DNA of 64,000 bases from SB11 sp964584305. Its GTDB lineage: Bacteria > Bacteroidota > Bacteroidia > UBA8524. The notes beneath the pieces were generated by a model. It saw nothing but the letters and a program-made list of their open reading frames with translations, did not search any database and had not been told where the DNA came from. Both the position numbers and the translations under genes were made by a program. Of the stretch, positions 50,305 through 58,672 are shown one piece after another; within the stretch, counting starts at the first letter, position 1; each line of letters starts with the position of its first letter. Location of the stretch: positions 248,001-312,000 of the forward strand of contig CAZOZL010000003.1 of assembly GCA_964584305.1 (NCBI GenBank). Direction: 5' to 3'.

Positions 50305-51647
50305 AAAAGATATTTACTAAGCTAAAACAAATTTGGAGTATTGAAGACCTAAAGGTAAGAATACTTAATACCCTTGGGCTGTTATTAATATACAGAATTG
50401 GCTCGTTTATTACGTTGCCAGGTATAGACCCAAATGGTATTGAAGAACTTGCCGCGCAAGGCGATCAAGGCTTAGTAAGCCTTATAAATATGTTTGCAGG
50501 AGGGGCTTTCTCTCGTGCATCCGTATTTGCACTGGGTATTATGCCCTATATATCGGCATCTATTATTATACAACTATTAACAGTTGCAGTTCCTTATTTC
50601 CAACGCCTACAAAAAGAAGGTGAAGACGGTAGGAACAAAATGAACCAAATAACACGGTGGCTAACCATAGTAGTTACAGCACTGCAAGGTGTAGCCTACT
50701 TAACCAACCTTAAAGGCTTAGTTGGACCAGCAATATACGATGATGGTTTATTATTTAACGTTACATCAGTAATAATACTAGTAGCAGGTACCATGTTTGT
50801 AATGTGGTTAGGCGAGCGTATTACCGATAAAGGCTTAGGAAACGGTATATCACTTATTATAATGGTAGGTATTATATCACGCTTCCCAGGTTCATTCATA
50901 TCAGAAGCAAGCATGAAATTTGACGGTAAAGGAGGCGGATTAATCATCTTCTTAGTTGAAATGTTTGCCCTTATTGCTGTAATAGCGGTAGTTATCCTTT
51001 TAGTGCAAGGCACACGGCGAATACCAGTAAACTATGCTAAACGAGTGCAAGGCAACCGTCAATATGGCGGTGCACGCCAGTATTTACCATTAAAAGTAAA
51101 TGCAGTGGGGGTAATGCCAATCATATTTGCACAAGCATTAATGTTTATACCCAGCACAGTAGCTCAATATGTGGGAGGGTCAGAGGCAGGATATTTTTTA
51201 CAAACGCTTACAGATAATACCTCGTGGGGGTATAGCCTCCTTTTTGGTTTTTTAATCATTGCCTTTACCTACTTCTATACAGCTATAACAGTGAACCCTG
51301 TGCAAATAGCTGATGATTTAAAAAAGAATAACGGCTTTATACCAGGGATAAAACCAGGTAAAAATACAGCCGATTTTATTGATAATGTAATGTCGCGAAT
51401 TACGCTACCAGGTTCTGTTTTCTTGGCAATTGTGGCAATATTCCCTGCAATAGCAGTAACCTTTAATATTAACAACCAATTTGCTGACTTTTTTGGCGGA
51501 ACCTCACTACTTATTATGGTAGGGGTAGTACTGGATACATTACAGCAAATAGAAAGCCATTTGATGATGAGACACTACGATGGATTTGTGAAGTCGGGCA
51601 TTAAAGGTAGAAGCGCAATGAGCCAGCAACAACAAACAGTGATTTAG
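50301..51647 (+). CDS. secY: Preprotein translocase subunit SecY
   Basis: 448 residues, ten membrane helices. It has RILNTLGLLLIYRIGSFITL, the plug region near 60-75, NKMNQITRWLTIVVTALQG, and the cytoplasmic loops RRIPVNYAKRVQGNRQYGG and NPVQIADDLKKNNGFIPGIK, with a closing QQIESHLMMRHYDGFVKSG. It forms the protein-conducting channel with SecE/G. Overlaps rplO by 4 bp. Neither adk nor map follows; infA comes next after 70 bp. Confidence 0.97.
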   Translation: MKKIFTKLKQIWSIEDLKVRILNTLGLLLIYRIGSFITLPGIDPNGIEELAAQGDQGLVSLINMFAGGAFSRASVFALGIMPYISASIIIQLLTVAVPYFQRLQKEGEDGRNKMNQITRWLTIVVTALQGVAYLTNLKGLVGPAIYDDGLLFNVTSVIILVAGTMFVMWLGERITDKGLGNGISLIIMVGIISRFPGSFISEASMKFDGKGGGLIIFLVEMFALIAVIAVVILLVQGTRRIPVNYAKRVQGNRQYGGARQYLPLKVNAVGVMPIIFAQALMFIPSTVAQYVGGSEAGYFLQTLTDNTSWGYSLLFGFLIIAFTYFYTAITVNPVQIADDLKKNNGFIPGIKPGKNTADFIDNVMSRITLPGSVFLAIVAIFPAIAVTFNINNQFADFFGGTSLLIMVGVVLDTLQQIESHLMMRHYDGFVKSGIKGRSAMSQQQQTVI

Positions 51648-51659
51648 CACTTAAAATTA

Positions 51660-51691
51660 TTTGTATTAATAGATATTAAAAAGTATTTTTG
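51660..51691 (+). promoter_or_regulatory. Internal promoter before infA
   Basis: TTTG (51660-51663), a 20-base spacer and TATTTTTG (51684-51691) match the Bacteroidota promoter fully. They lie in the largest gap of the cluster, 26 bases before the infA start. This splits spc- and alpha-type transcription. Confidence 0.75.
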
Positions 51692-51717
51692 CAGCCCATT
51701 TTAAAATTGATAGATAA

Positions 51718-51936
51718 TTGGCAAAACAACCTTCAATAAAGCAAGACGGAGTAATAACGGAAGCACTCTCTAATGCTAACTTTAGAGTTAGGCTAGAGAA
51801 TGGACACGAAATATTAGCCACCATATCAGGTAAAATGAGGATGTACTATATTAAAATTTTACCTGGTGATAGAGTATCAGTAGAAATGTCTCCTTACGAT
51901 TTATCAAGAGGAAGAATAACCTACCGTTACAAATAA
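51718..51936 (+). CDS. infA: Translation initiation factor IF-1
   Basis: 72 residues, exact family length: MAKQPSIKQDGVITEALSNA, RVRLENGHEILATISGKMRM and VSVEMSPYDLSRGRITYRYK (S1/OB fold). It occupies the A site during initiation. The start codon is TTG at 51718; no ATG or GTG fits, and the residue after it (Ala-Lys) matches the conserved N-terminus. Own promoter upstream. Confidence 0.97.
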   Translation: MAKQPSIKQDGVITEALSNANFRVRLENGHEILATISGKMRMYYIKILPGDRVSVEMSPYDLSRGRITYRYK

Positions 51937-51951
51937 GAAATATATAAGAAA

Positions 51952-52068
51952 ATGAAAGTAAGAGCCTCAATAAAAAAACGTAGTGTGGACTGCAAGATAG
52001 TGCGTCGTAAAGGCAAGCTATTTGTGATTAATAAGAAGAACCCAAGATACAAACAAAGACAAGGATAA
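51952..52068 (+). CDS. rpmJ: 50S ribosomal protein L36, cysteine-poor form
   Basis: A 38-codon gene: MKVRASIKKRSVDCKIVRRK, then GKLFVINKKNPRYKQRQG. It keeps the basic ends of L36 but has only one of the zinc ligands (Cys14); the other Cys and His positions are Ser, Asn and Tyr. This is the zinc-free form. Lies 15 bp after infA and 6 bp before rpsM, as expected. Confidence 0.96.
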   Translation: MKVRASIKKRSVDCKIVRRKGKLFVINKKNPRYKQRQG

Positions 52069-52074
52069 TTTAAT

Positions 52075-52452
52075 ATGGCAAGGATAGCTGGTATAGATTT
52101 ACCCAAAAATAAAAGAGGCGAGATTGGTCTTACCTACGTATATGGTATTGGACGTTCTACGGCACGTAAAATACTTGAAGACGGTGATATTGACTTGGGC
52201 AAAAAAGTGAGTGATTGGAACGATAGTGAGTTAAACCACATTCGTACATTTATTACTGATGCAATAAAAGTAGAAGGCGAATTACGCTCCGAAAAACAAC
52301 TAAACATCAAACGGTTGATGGATATAGGATGTTATCGTGGTTTAAGGCATAGAAGAGGATTACCATTGCGTGGGCAACGTACTAAAACAAATGCTAGAAC
52401 ACGTAAAGGTAAACGTAAGACTGTAGCTGGAAAGAAAAAAGCAGCTAGGTAA
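52075..52452 (+). CDS. rpsM: 30S ribosomal protein S13
   Basis: 125 residues: MARIAGIDLPKNKRGEIGLT, YVYGIGRSTARKILED, and the C-terminal GLPLRGQRTKTNARTRKGKR contacting the P-site tRNA. Confidence 0.98.
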   Translation: MARIAGIDLPKNKRGEIGLTYVYGIGRSTARKILEDGDIDLGKKVSDWNDSELNHIRTFITDAIKVEGELRSEKQLNIKRLMDIGCYRGLRHRRGLPLRGQRTKTNARTRKGKRKTVAGKKKAAR

Positions 52453-52485
52453 TTAACTAATGATTAAGATAGTATTTGGCGTATA

Positions 52486-52875
52486 ATGGCAGCAAATAAA
52501 AGAACATCAAAAAAAAGAGTAGTAAACGTTGAATCGCATGGGCAAGCCCATATTCAAGCTACTTTTAACAATATTATTATCTCACTTACCAACCAAACAG
52601 GGCAAGTAATCTCTTGGTCATCGGCAGGTAAAATGGGATTTAGGGGGTCTAAAAAGAACACACCTTATGCCGCACAAACTGCCGCACAAGATTGTGGTAA
52701 AACGGCTTATGATTTAGGTTTACGAAAAGTGGATGTGTTTGTAAAAGGACCAGGTTCAGGACGTGAATCTGCAATTCGTAACCTTCAAACAACAGGTATT
52801 GAAGTATTATCAATACAAGATATTACACCAATACCACACAACGGATGCCGCCCTCCAAAGCGCAGACGCATCTAA
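52486..52875 (+). CDS. rpsK: 30S ribosomal protein S11
   Basis: 129 residues: NVESHGQAHIQATFNNIIIS, GFRGSKKNTPYAAQTAAQD, and DITPIPHNGCRPPKRRRI at the end. Platform protein of the small subunit. 33 bp after rpsM. Confidence 0.98.
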   Translation: MAANKRTSKKRVVNVESHGQAHIQATFNNIIISLTNQTGQVISWSSAGKMGFRGSKKNTPYAAQTAAQDCGKTAYDLGLRKVDVFVKGPGSGRESAIRNLQTTGIEVLSIQDITPIPHNGCRPPKRRRI

Positions 52876-52913
52876 TTTTTATTAAAGTTTAGAAGTTAAT
52901 TTAACCCATATAA

Positions 52914-53522
52914 ATGGCAAGATATACAGGACCAAAAAGCAAAATAGCTAGAAAATTTGGTGAAGCAATTTTCGGACCTGATAAGGTTTTAGATAGGCGT
53001 AGCCACCCCCCAGGGCAACATGGTAACGCTCGTCGTCGTCCAAAAAAATCAGAGTATGCTATTCAGCTTAATGAAAAACAAAAAGCTAAATACACCTATG
53101 GTTTATTAGAACGTCAGTTTCGTAATATGTTCAAAAAAGCAACTGATAAAGAAGGAATTACTGGCGAAAACCTATTAAGATTTTTAGAATCTCGTTTAGA
53201 TAACACCGTATATCGTTTAGGTATTGCCCGCACACGTAGTGCCGCCCGCCAATTTGTTGGGCATAAGCACATTACCGTAAACGGTAATATTGTTAATATT
53301 CCATCGTATCAATTAAAACCAGGGGATGTAATTGGCGTTCGCGAGAAATCAAAATCGCTTGAAGCAATTACCGATTCATTAATTAGTGATCGTTTTCGCA
53401 AATACAACTGGTTGGAGTGGGATGGAAAAGATATGCAAGGTAAATTTATGGCATATCCAGAGCGTGAGCAAATTCCAGAAAATATAAAAGAACAGTTAAT
53501 CGTAGAGCTATACTCTAAATAA
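52914..53522 (+). CDS. rpsD: 30S ribosomal protein S4
   Basis: 202 residues: MARYTGPKSKIARKFGEAIF, LLERQFRNMFKKA, and the S4 RNA-binding motif RLDNTVYRLGIARTRSAARQ with VGHKHITVNG. No zinc-cysteine cluster at the N-terminus. Early assembly protein. Confidence 0.98.
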   Translation: MARYTGPKSKIARKFGEAIFGPDKVLDRRSHPPGQHGNARRRPKKSEYAIQLNEKQKAKYTYGLLERQFRNMFKKATDKEGITGENLLRFLESRLDNTVYRLGIARTRSAARQFVGHKHITVNGNIVNIPSYQLKPGDVIGVREKSKSLEAITDSLISDRFRKYNWLEWDGKDMQGKFMAYPEREQIPENIKEQLIVELYSK

Positions 53523-53544
53523 TCATTTAAACCTTTTTAGTCCA

Positions 53545-54540
53545 ATGGCAATACTTGCGTTTCAAAAACCCGATAAAGTAATAATGCATAAAGAAACTGA
53601 CTTTTTTGGTCAGTTTGAATTCCGCCCATTAGAAAAAGGGTACGGTGTAACCATAGGCAATGCACTTCGTAGAATACTTTTGTCTTCTCTTGAAGGATAT
53701 GCAATTACCATAGTTAAAATACCAAGCGTAGATCATGAGTTTTCAAGTCTAAAAGGGATTTTAGAAGATGTAACAGAAATAATGCTTAACCTTAAACAAG
53801 TAAGGTTTAAAAAAGTTTCTGACGCTGGAGATGATAATGAGAAAATTTTTATCTCATTAAAAGGAAAAGAACAATTTACCGCAGGCGATATTAGCCGCTA
53901 TACCAATGCCTTTGAAGTACTAAATCCTGATTTAGTAATATGCAATATGGAACCATTCGTTAATTTTGAGTTAGAGCTCACCATTAATAAAGGTAGAGGG
54001 TATGTACCTGCTGAGGAAAACAATACTAAAGAGCACATCATTGGGTCAATTCCTATTGATTCTATTTACACACCTATAAAAAATGTGAAATATGATGTAG
54101 AAGATTTTAGGGTTGACCAAAAAACGGATTACGAAAAACTACTCATCGAAATAGAAACAGATGGTAGTATTCATCCCGAAGACGCACTTAAAGAAGCAGC
54201 TAAGATTTTGATACAGCATTTTATGTTATTCTCTGATGAAAACATCACGATGGATAGCCAAATAAAAGCTGCACCTGTTGAAGTGGATGAGAACTTACTG
54301 CATATGCGTAAGATGCTTAAAACACCATTAGCAGACCTTGACCTGTCGGTGCGTGCATACAACTGCTTAAAAGCGGCTGAAATTAAGACTTTAGGCGACT
54401 TAGTAAGCTATGATATTGCCGATTTGTTGAAGTTTAGAAACTTTGGTAAAAAATCACTTACTGAATTAGAAGAATTGGTACGCGAAAAAGGCTTAACCTT
54501 CGGTATGGACGTAGCTAAATATAAACTTAACGAAGAATAA
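53545..54540 (+). CDS. rpoA: RNA polymerase alpha subunit
   Basis: 331 residues. The N-terminal assembly domain has FGQFEFRPLEKGYGVTIGNA, LRRILLSSLEGYAIT and EDALKEAAKILIQHFMLF. The C-terminal domain has LDLSVRAYNCLKAAEIKTLG, FGKKSLTELEELVREKGL. The linker is near 225-250. It dimerises to start polymerase assembly. Usual place between S4 and L17. Confidence 0.98.
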   Translation: MAILAFQKPDKVIMHKETDFFGQFEFRPLEKGYGVTIGNALRRILLSSLEGYAITIVKIPSVDHEFSSLKGILEDVTEIMLNLKQVRFKKVSDAGDDNEKIFISLKGKEQFTAGDISRYTNAFEVLNPDLVICNMEPFVNFELELTINKGRGYVPAEENNTKEHIIGSIPIDSIYTPIKNVKYDVEDFRVDQKTDYEKLLIEIETDGSIHPEDALKEAAKILIQHFMLFSDENITMDSQIKAAPVEVDENLLHMRKMLKTPLADLDLSVRAYNCLKAAEIKTLGDLVSYDIADLLKFRNFGKKSLTELEELVREKGLTFGMDVAKYKLNEE

Positions 54541-54555
54541 GAGGAATAATTAGGC

Positions 54556-55188
54556 ATGAGACACGGAAAAAAGATAAACCACTTAAGTCGTACCAAAGAG
54601 CACCGCAAAGCCTTACTTACAAATATGGCAAGCTCTTTAATAATGCACAAACGCATTAATACTACTTTAGCAAAAGCAAAAGCACTAAGAGTATATATTG
54701 AACCAGTGATAACTAAATCAAAAAATAATACCACGCATTCACGTCGTATTGTATTTGGTTATTTGCAAGATAAATATGCTGTGAAGGAGCTTTTTGGTGA
54801 GGTAGCAGGTAAGGTAGCAGACCGCCCAGGAGGGTACACTAGAATATTAAAAACAGGTAATCGATTAGGAGATAATGCAGAAACGGCCATTATTGAATTA
54901 GTAGATTATAACGAGTATATGTTGGCAGCTAAGGAAGATAAAGCTGGTAAATCTAAATCTCGCCGTAGCCGTAGAGGAAAAGGAGCAGGTGCTAAAGCTA
55001 AAACTGCTGTTGAAAATACAGAAGAAACATTAGACGAAGCTACTGAAGAGGTAAAAGTAGAAGAGAAGATTGAAGAAACCCCCGCTGTTGAAGCTAAGGA
55101 AAAACCAAAAGCCGAAGCCAAAACCAAAGAGGTAAAAGGTGAAGCCACTAAAGTGGATGATACCAAAACCGATGGAACTGAAAAATAA
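54556..55188 (+). CDS. rplQ: 50S ribosomal protein L17 with long C-terminal extension
   Basis: 210 residues. The first ~125 are the L17 domain: MRHGKKINHLSRTKEHRKAL, LTNMASSLIMHKRINTTLAK, PGGYTRILKTGNRLGDNAET. Residues about 130-210 are an added low-complexity tail: a basic stretch (KSKSRRSRRGKGAGAKAK), then Glu/Lys/Thr/Ala-rich sequence likely disordered. E. coli L17 is about 127 residues. Last gene of the cluster. Confidence 0.96.
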   Translation: MRHGKKINHLSRTKEHRKALLTNMASSLIMHKRINTTLAKAKALRVYIEPVITKSKNNTTHSRRIVFGYLQDKYAVKELFGEVAGKVADRPGGYTRILKTGNRLGDNAETAIIELVDYNEYMLAAKEDKAGKSKSRRSRRGKGAGAKAKTAVENTEETLDEATEEVKVEEKIEETPAVEAKEKPKAEAKTKEVKGEATKVDDTKTDGTEK

Positions 55189-55218
55189 TTAAGAATAAAC
55201 AACTAATTATCTCTATTT

Positions 55219-55243
55219 AAGCCCGCTATTGCGGGCTTTTTTT
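55219..55243 (+). terminator. Terminator of the ribosomal cluster
   Basis: GCCCGC-TATT-GCGGGC followed by TTTTTTT, 31 bases after the rplQ stop. A perfect 6-bp GC stem (extended by A-T pairs). Confidence 0.92.
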
Positions 55244-55265
55244 ACTCTTACAACTACTATATTAG

Positions 55266-55323
55266 AATAGGAATTTCAACCCTATCCTATTGCCATTAAT
55301 ATGCACATCAGGACTTAAGTCCT
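55266..55323. repeat. Two short palindromes after the ribosomal cluster
   Basis: AATAGGA / TCCTATT (55266-55272 and 55285-55291), enclosing TTTCAACCC, and the perfect 14-bp palindrome AGGACTTAAGTCCT (55310-55323). The latter shares its core with the longer palindrome at 57072-57131. Confidence 0.55.
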
Positions 55324-55384
55324 ACAACATAAACCCTAAAATCACTTTATTTACAGTGTTTAAACCCAACTCATATTGAATTTT

Positions 55385-55807
55385 TTAGTTAATCCAGCTT
55401 AAAAATGCTGCTTTATCCATGTATCCTGCTTTTTTTAGCAACTCACCTTTTTCATCTAAAATCAAAAAAGTAGGGGTGCTTTGTACTCCATACTTTTCTT
55501 TTATTTTTTGACCCTCTTCAGATTCAATATCTACAATAGCAGTAGCCATATTACTTGCTAATAAATTTGTTACTTCTTTATCACTCATCACTTCTTTGCT
55601 AAATTTTTTGCACGATTTGCAATAGGTAGCGTGTACTTCTACAAAAACTTTTTGATTATTTTCCCCTGCTTTGGCAATAGCCGCATCAACAGTAGTTTCT
55701 ACTTGGTTTACGGTGATTGTTTTAACGGGTTCGCTGCTACAAGCAGCAAATAGTAATACCGATAATGTAAGTGTAATTAGATTTTTCATTTTATTGTTTT
55801 TATTCAT
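55385..55807 (-). CDS. Thioredoxin-fold lipoprotein
   Basis: 140 residues from 55807. A start at Met7 (55789) gives a cleaner lipoprotein signal, MKNLITLTLSVLLFAAC. The lipobox cysteine anchors the mature protein in the periplasm. The thioredoxin-like part has VFVEVHATYCKSCKKFSKEV with the redox pair CKSC, then KYGVQSTPTFLILDEKGELL including the cis-Pro after Thr. This resembles the C-terminal domain of DsbD and related disulphide reductants. Second gene of a pair, 13 bp after the OB-fold gene. Confidence 0.87.
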   Translation of the reverse strand: MNKNNKMKNLITLTLSVLLFAACSSEPVKTITVNQVETTVDAAIAKAGENNQKVFVEVHATYCKSCKKFSKEVMSDKEVTNLLASNMATAIVDIESEEGQKIKEKYGVQSTPTFLILDEKGELLKKAGYMDKAAFLSWIN

Positions 55808-55820
55808 TTAAGTTTAAAAT

Positions 55821-56291
55821 TTATTTCACAATATCGCAGTTTATTAAAAGGGCATTGTCGTATAGTTCTAGCAAATCATCGTAACCACTGCCTTGTGTTA
55901 TTGCTCCTTTTACTTTCACCCTTTCGCCTGTTTTTATCCCTTCTGTACTTTTATTAGTTTCAGCCATAAAGGTACAGTTAATCCCCATTTTACTCCCCTC
56001 TTCCTTTAATAGTAGTACTTTTTGTCCATTTTGGTTTTCCGTTATACTTTCTACTCTACCTTCAACAATCAAAATTTTTGAGTCTCCATCATCGTCAAGG
56101 TATTTCAAGTTTGCGGCTTCTTTATCAGCAGTAAATTCAGCTAATAACTCTGTGGCTTGCATATTGGCAAACGCATCAGAGGCTTGCACATCGCGATGCG
56201 GCATAAAAAACATGTATAAGGCATAGCTTGCGCCAGCAATAGTGGCTAATACTATTACCACTAATAAAATCTTTTTTACTTTTTTATTCAT
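55821..56291 (-). CDS. Membrane-anchored OB-fold protein (tRNA_anti-like)
   Basis: 156 residues. One N-terminal membrane helix (about 7-30, ILLVVIVLATIAGASYALYM) is followed by an OB-fold of the tRNA_anti-like type: SDAFANMQATELLAEFTADK (helical lead), ILIVEGRVESITENQNGQKV, GINCTFM, GERVKVKGAITQGSGYDDLL. Despite the family name it faces the periplasm, and a role in tRNA binding is unlikely. The function is unknown. It probably forms a two-gene unit with the thioredoxin-like lipoprotein, and is divergent from the YceI gene. Confidence 0.78.
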   Translation of the reverse strand: MNKKVKKILLVVIVLATIAGASYALYMFFMPHRDVQASDAFANMQATELLAEFTADKEAANLKYLDDDGDSKILIVEGRVESITENQNGQKVLLLKEEGSKMGINCTFMAETNKSTEGIKTGERVKVKGAITQGSGYDDLLELYDNALLINCDIVK

Positions 56292-56418
56292 TTTTGTTTT
56301 CAGTTCTGTACTCTATTGCAAAGGTTGTACAAAAAAAAGAGGGGCATTGTCGGCTACCCGACAATTATTATTTTTTTCTTTCCCGTCCTTTGCATTTCAT
56401 TAATTTAAGTGATAGAAT

Positions 56419-56976
56419 ATGAAAAAAACAGTATTATTTGTTGTAGCAGCACTGTTTGCAGTGACCACAACACAAGCACAAAAGCTAATTACCCGCACTG
56501 GACACGCCAAAATATACTCGCATACCGTTGCCGAGGATATTGAAGCCAACAATTATAGTGTAAGCGGTACTATTGATAAAACCACTGGCGATGTAGTTAT
56601 TTCTATACCCGTACAAAGTTTTGAGTTTGAAAAAGCGGCAATGAAAAAGCACTTTAACAACAAAAACTTTATGCGTTCTAAAAGATACCCTAAAATTACT
56701 TTTAAGGGTAAAATAACCAATTTAAGCGCTGTAAATTTCACTAAAGACGGTACTTATAAAGCAACAGTAACGGGTGATTTAACGATTAGAAAAGTAACCA
56801 AAAAAATTACTGAAACCGCATCAATTACCATTAAAGAGGGTAAAGTTTCAGTGGATATGAAGTTTACTGTAAAAGGCATTGGTTCGTATGGTGTGGGCAA
56901 ACCCAGTGGAAAGATGAAAAATAATGTTGCCGACGATATTGAGGTAACTTACAAAGCTACTTATAGTGCTAATTAA
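56419..56976 (+). CDS. YceI family periplasmic protein
   Basis: 185 residues; signal peptide MKKTVLFVVAALFAVTTTQA. The rest is a lipocalin-like barrel of the YceI family: KIYSHTVAEDIEANNYSVSG, FEFEKAAMKKHFNNKNFM, RSKRYPKITFKGKI, TGDLTIRKVTKKITETA. Family members bind polyprenoid lipids or amides. No isoprenoid genes lie next to it. The start is supported by the signal peptide. Confidence 0.9.
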   Translation: MKKTVLFVVAALFAVTTTQAQKLITRTGHAKIYSHTVAEDIEANNYSVSGTIDKTTGDVVISIPVQSFEFEKAAMKKHFNNKNFMRSKRYPKITFKGKITNLSAVNFTKDGTYKATVTGDLTIRKVTKKITETASITIKEGKVSVDMKFTVKGIGSYGVGKPSGKMKNNVADDIEVTYKATYSAN

Positions 56977-57052
56977 TGGTGTACTTGTCTGCTACGAGAC
57001 AGCCCGTGCCGAAAACTAAAAACTTATATCAAGTACACACTAATATATATTT

Positions 57053-57155
57053 GATGGGTTAAAACCCTCGCTTTTCAAAATTACAGTACAAAGGCGGACT
57101 TAAGTCCGCCTTTGTACTGTAATTTTGAAAATAACCGACTTGAGACGGTTAGAGT
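57053..57155. repeat. Palindrome cluster with a perfect 60-bp palindrome
   Basis: The central palindrome 57072-57131 is perfect with no loop: each half is 30 bases, centred on GGACTTAAGTCC. On its left lies GGGTT-AA-AACCC (57056-57067), on its right AACCG-ACTTGAGA-CGGTT (57133-57150). There is no T-run to make it a terminator. The gene-free stretch 56977-57442 holds this cluster and, near its right end, the candidate carA -7 box. The form resembles REP or insertion-derived hairpins. Confidence 0.8.
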
Positions 57156-57399
57156 TATTACATCAGAAAACATATATTAATGTGAGTCGCTATAATTTTA
57201 TCTCGTTTCAATCACACATTCCATTCGGGTAGAGTTTTCGATGCTAATAAATAAGCTCAACTTTTTCTTATCATAAAGACAAAAAATAAAGTTAAGTTAC
57301 AGTTTATCAACAAGCTAAATACATGGTAACACTGCAAATGTGTTGGCATGTATCTTTTAAGTGTAGGTTATTTAGTTTTTCAATATGCTGTCAAATGTG

Positions 57400-57407
57400 T
57401 ACTTTTG
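57400..57407 (+). promoter_or_regulatory. Candidate -7 box of carA
   Basis: TACTTTTG matches TAnnTTTG and ends 35 bases before the carA start at 57443. No good TTG is found at -33. Confidence 0.45.
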
Positions 57408-57442
57408 CACTTCAAAAACATACCTTGAATACAGTAAACAAA

Positions 57443-58519
57443 ATGCCGTCCATTTTATTGCTAAAAGATGGAACAGTTTTTCACGGCACATCAATAGGCA
57501 AAATAGGTACTACCACTGGCGAAATCTGTTTTAATACAGGGATGACAGGGTACCAAGAAGTTTTCACAGACCCTTCTTACTTCGGGCAAATACTTATAAT
57601 GACAAATAACCACATAGGAAACTATGGTGCTGCCGAAGAGGAAGTAGAATCTGAAAATATAATGATTGCAGGTTTGGTAGTAAAAAATTTCTCGTACACC
57701 TTCTCTCGCAAGCAAGCCAAATACTCATTACACGATTATTTTACAGAGCATAATCTAACGGGTATTGCTGATGTGGATACTCGTGAGTTGGTGCGGTATA
57801 TCCGCCAAAAGGGGGCTATGAATGCTATTATTTCGTCAGAAATATTAGATGTAGAAGAACTCCAAAAAAGATTGGATAATGTGCCTGATATGGCAGGCTT
57901 AGAGTTAGCATCAAAAGTAACTACTAAGCAGGCTTATACCTATGGCAACCCTGATGCAAAATATAAAGTAGCGGTATTAGATTTAGGAGTGAAGAAAAAC
58001 ATACTTCGCTGCTTGGCTGATAGAAATTGCTACTTAAATGTATTTCCAGCAAAAACCTCGTTTGATGAAATGAAAGCATGGAACCCTGATGGGTATATGG
58101 TTAGCAATGGTCCTGGAGACCCTGCTGCTATGGACTATGCAGTGAAAACTGTGAGCGCAATAATAGATAGCAATATGCCCACATTTGGTATATGCTTGGG
58201 CAACCAAGTAATGGGCTTAGCCAGTGGCTTGCAAACCTTTAAAATGCACAACGGACACAGGGGTTTAAATCATCCAGTAAAAAATTTAGTAACCAATAAG
58301 TCGGAAATTACAAGCCAAAATCATGGTTTTGCAATAGCAAGTGAGGGGATAGAAAACGCAGCAGTTGAGGTAACGCATATACACCTAAACGATGCTACAG
58401 TAGCAGGTATAAAAATAAAAAATAAAAATGCCTTTGCTGTTCAATACCATCCTGAAAGTAGCCCAGGTCCGCACGATAGCCGATACTTGTTTGATGACTT
58501 TATCTCTATGATGTCATAA
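57443..58519 (+). CDS. carA: Carbamoyl-phosphate synthase small subunit
   Basis: 358 residues from the ATG at 57443 (MPSILLLKDGTVFHGTSIGK), the conserved N-terminus. The frame is open back to 57323, but that stretch is Cys/Phe-rich, unlike the family, and contains the likely promoter. The C-terminal class I glutaminase has the nucleophile Cys251 in FGICLGNQ and His336/Glu338 in QYHPES. It supplies ammonia to CarB for arginine and pyrimidine synthesis. carB is not adjacent; eno follows after 153 bp. Confidence 0.95.
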   Translation: MPSILLLKDGTVFHGTSIGKIGTTTGEICFNTGMTGYQEVFTDPSYFGQILIMTNNHIGNYGAAEEEVESENIMIAGLVVKNFSYTFSRKQAKYSLHDYFTEHNLTGIADVDTRELVRYIRQKGAMNAIISSEILDVEELQKRLDNVPDMAGLELASKVTTKQAYTYGNPDAKYKVAVLDLGVKKNILRCLADRNCYLNVFPAKTSFDEMKAWNPDGYMVSNGPGDPAAMDYAVKTVSAIIDSNMPTFGICLGNQVMGLASGLQTFKMHNGHRGLNHPVKNLVTNKSEITSQNHGFAIASEGIENAAVEVTHIHLNDATVAGIKIKNKNAFAVQYHPESSPGPHDSRYLFDDFISMMS

Positions 58520-58672
58520 TCCCGTTTTAGTATATAGTTTTTGATAGAAAAATATAACTCTAAGAAGCAGCTACATAAGTGTAAGCCTTTGCATTTAGCT
58601 TCTTTAGGTTTTGATAGTTGTATGCTATAAGATTTATAGATTTACCCTACCCTAAAAAATAATTAATAAGCC

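Noticed and set aside
57323..57442. 40-residue N-terminal extension of CarA
   Set aside because: Cys/Phe-rich, unlike the family, and contains the probable promoter; CarA starts at MPSILLL.
58560..58612. Hairpin CTAAGAAGC ... GCTTCTTTAG between carA and eno
   Set aside because: The stem has a bulge and a long loop and no T-run follows; not called as a terminator.
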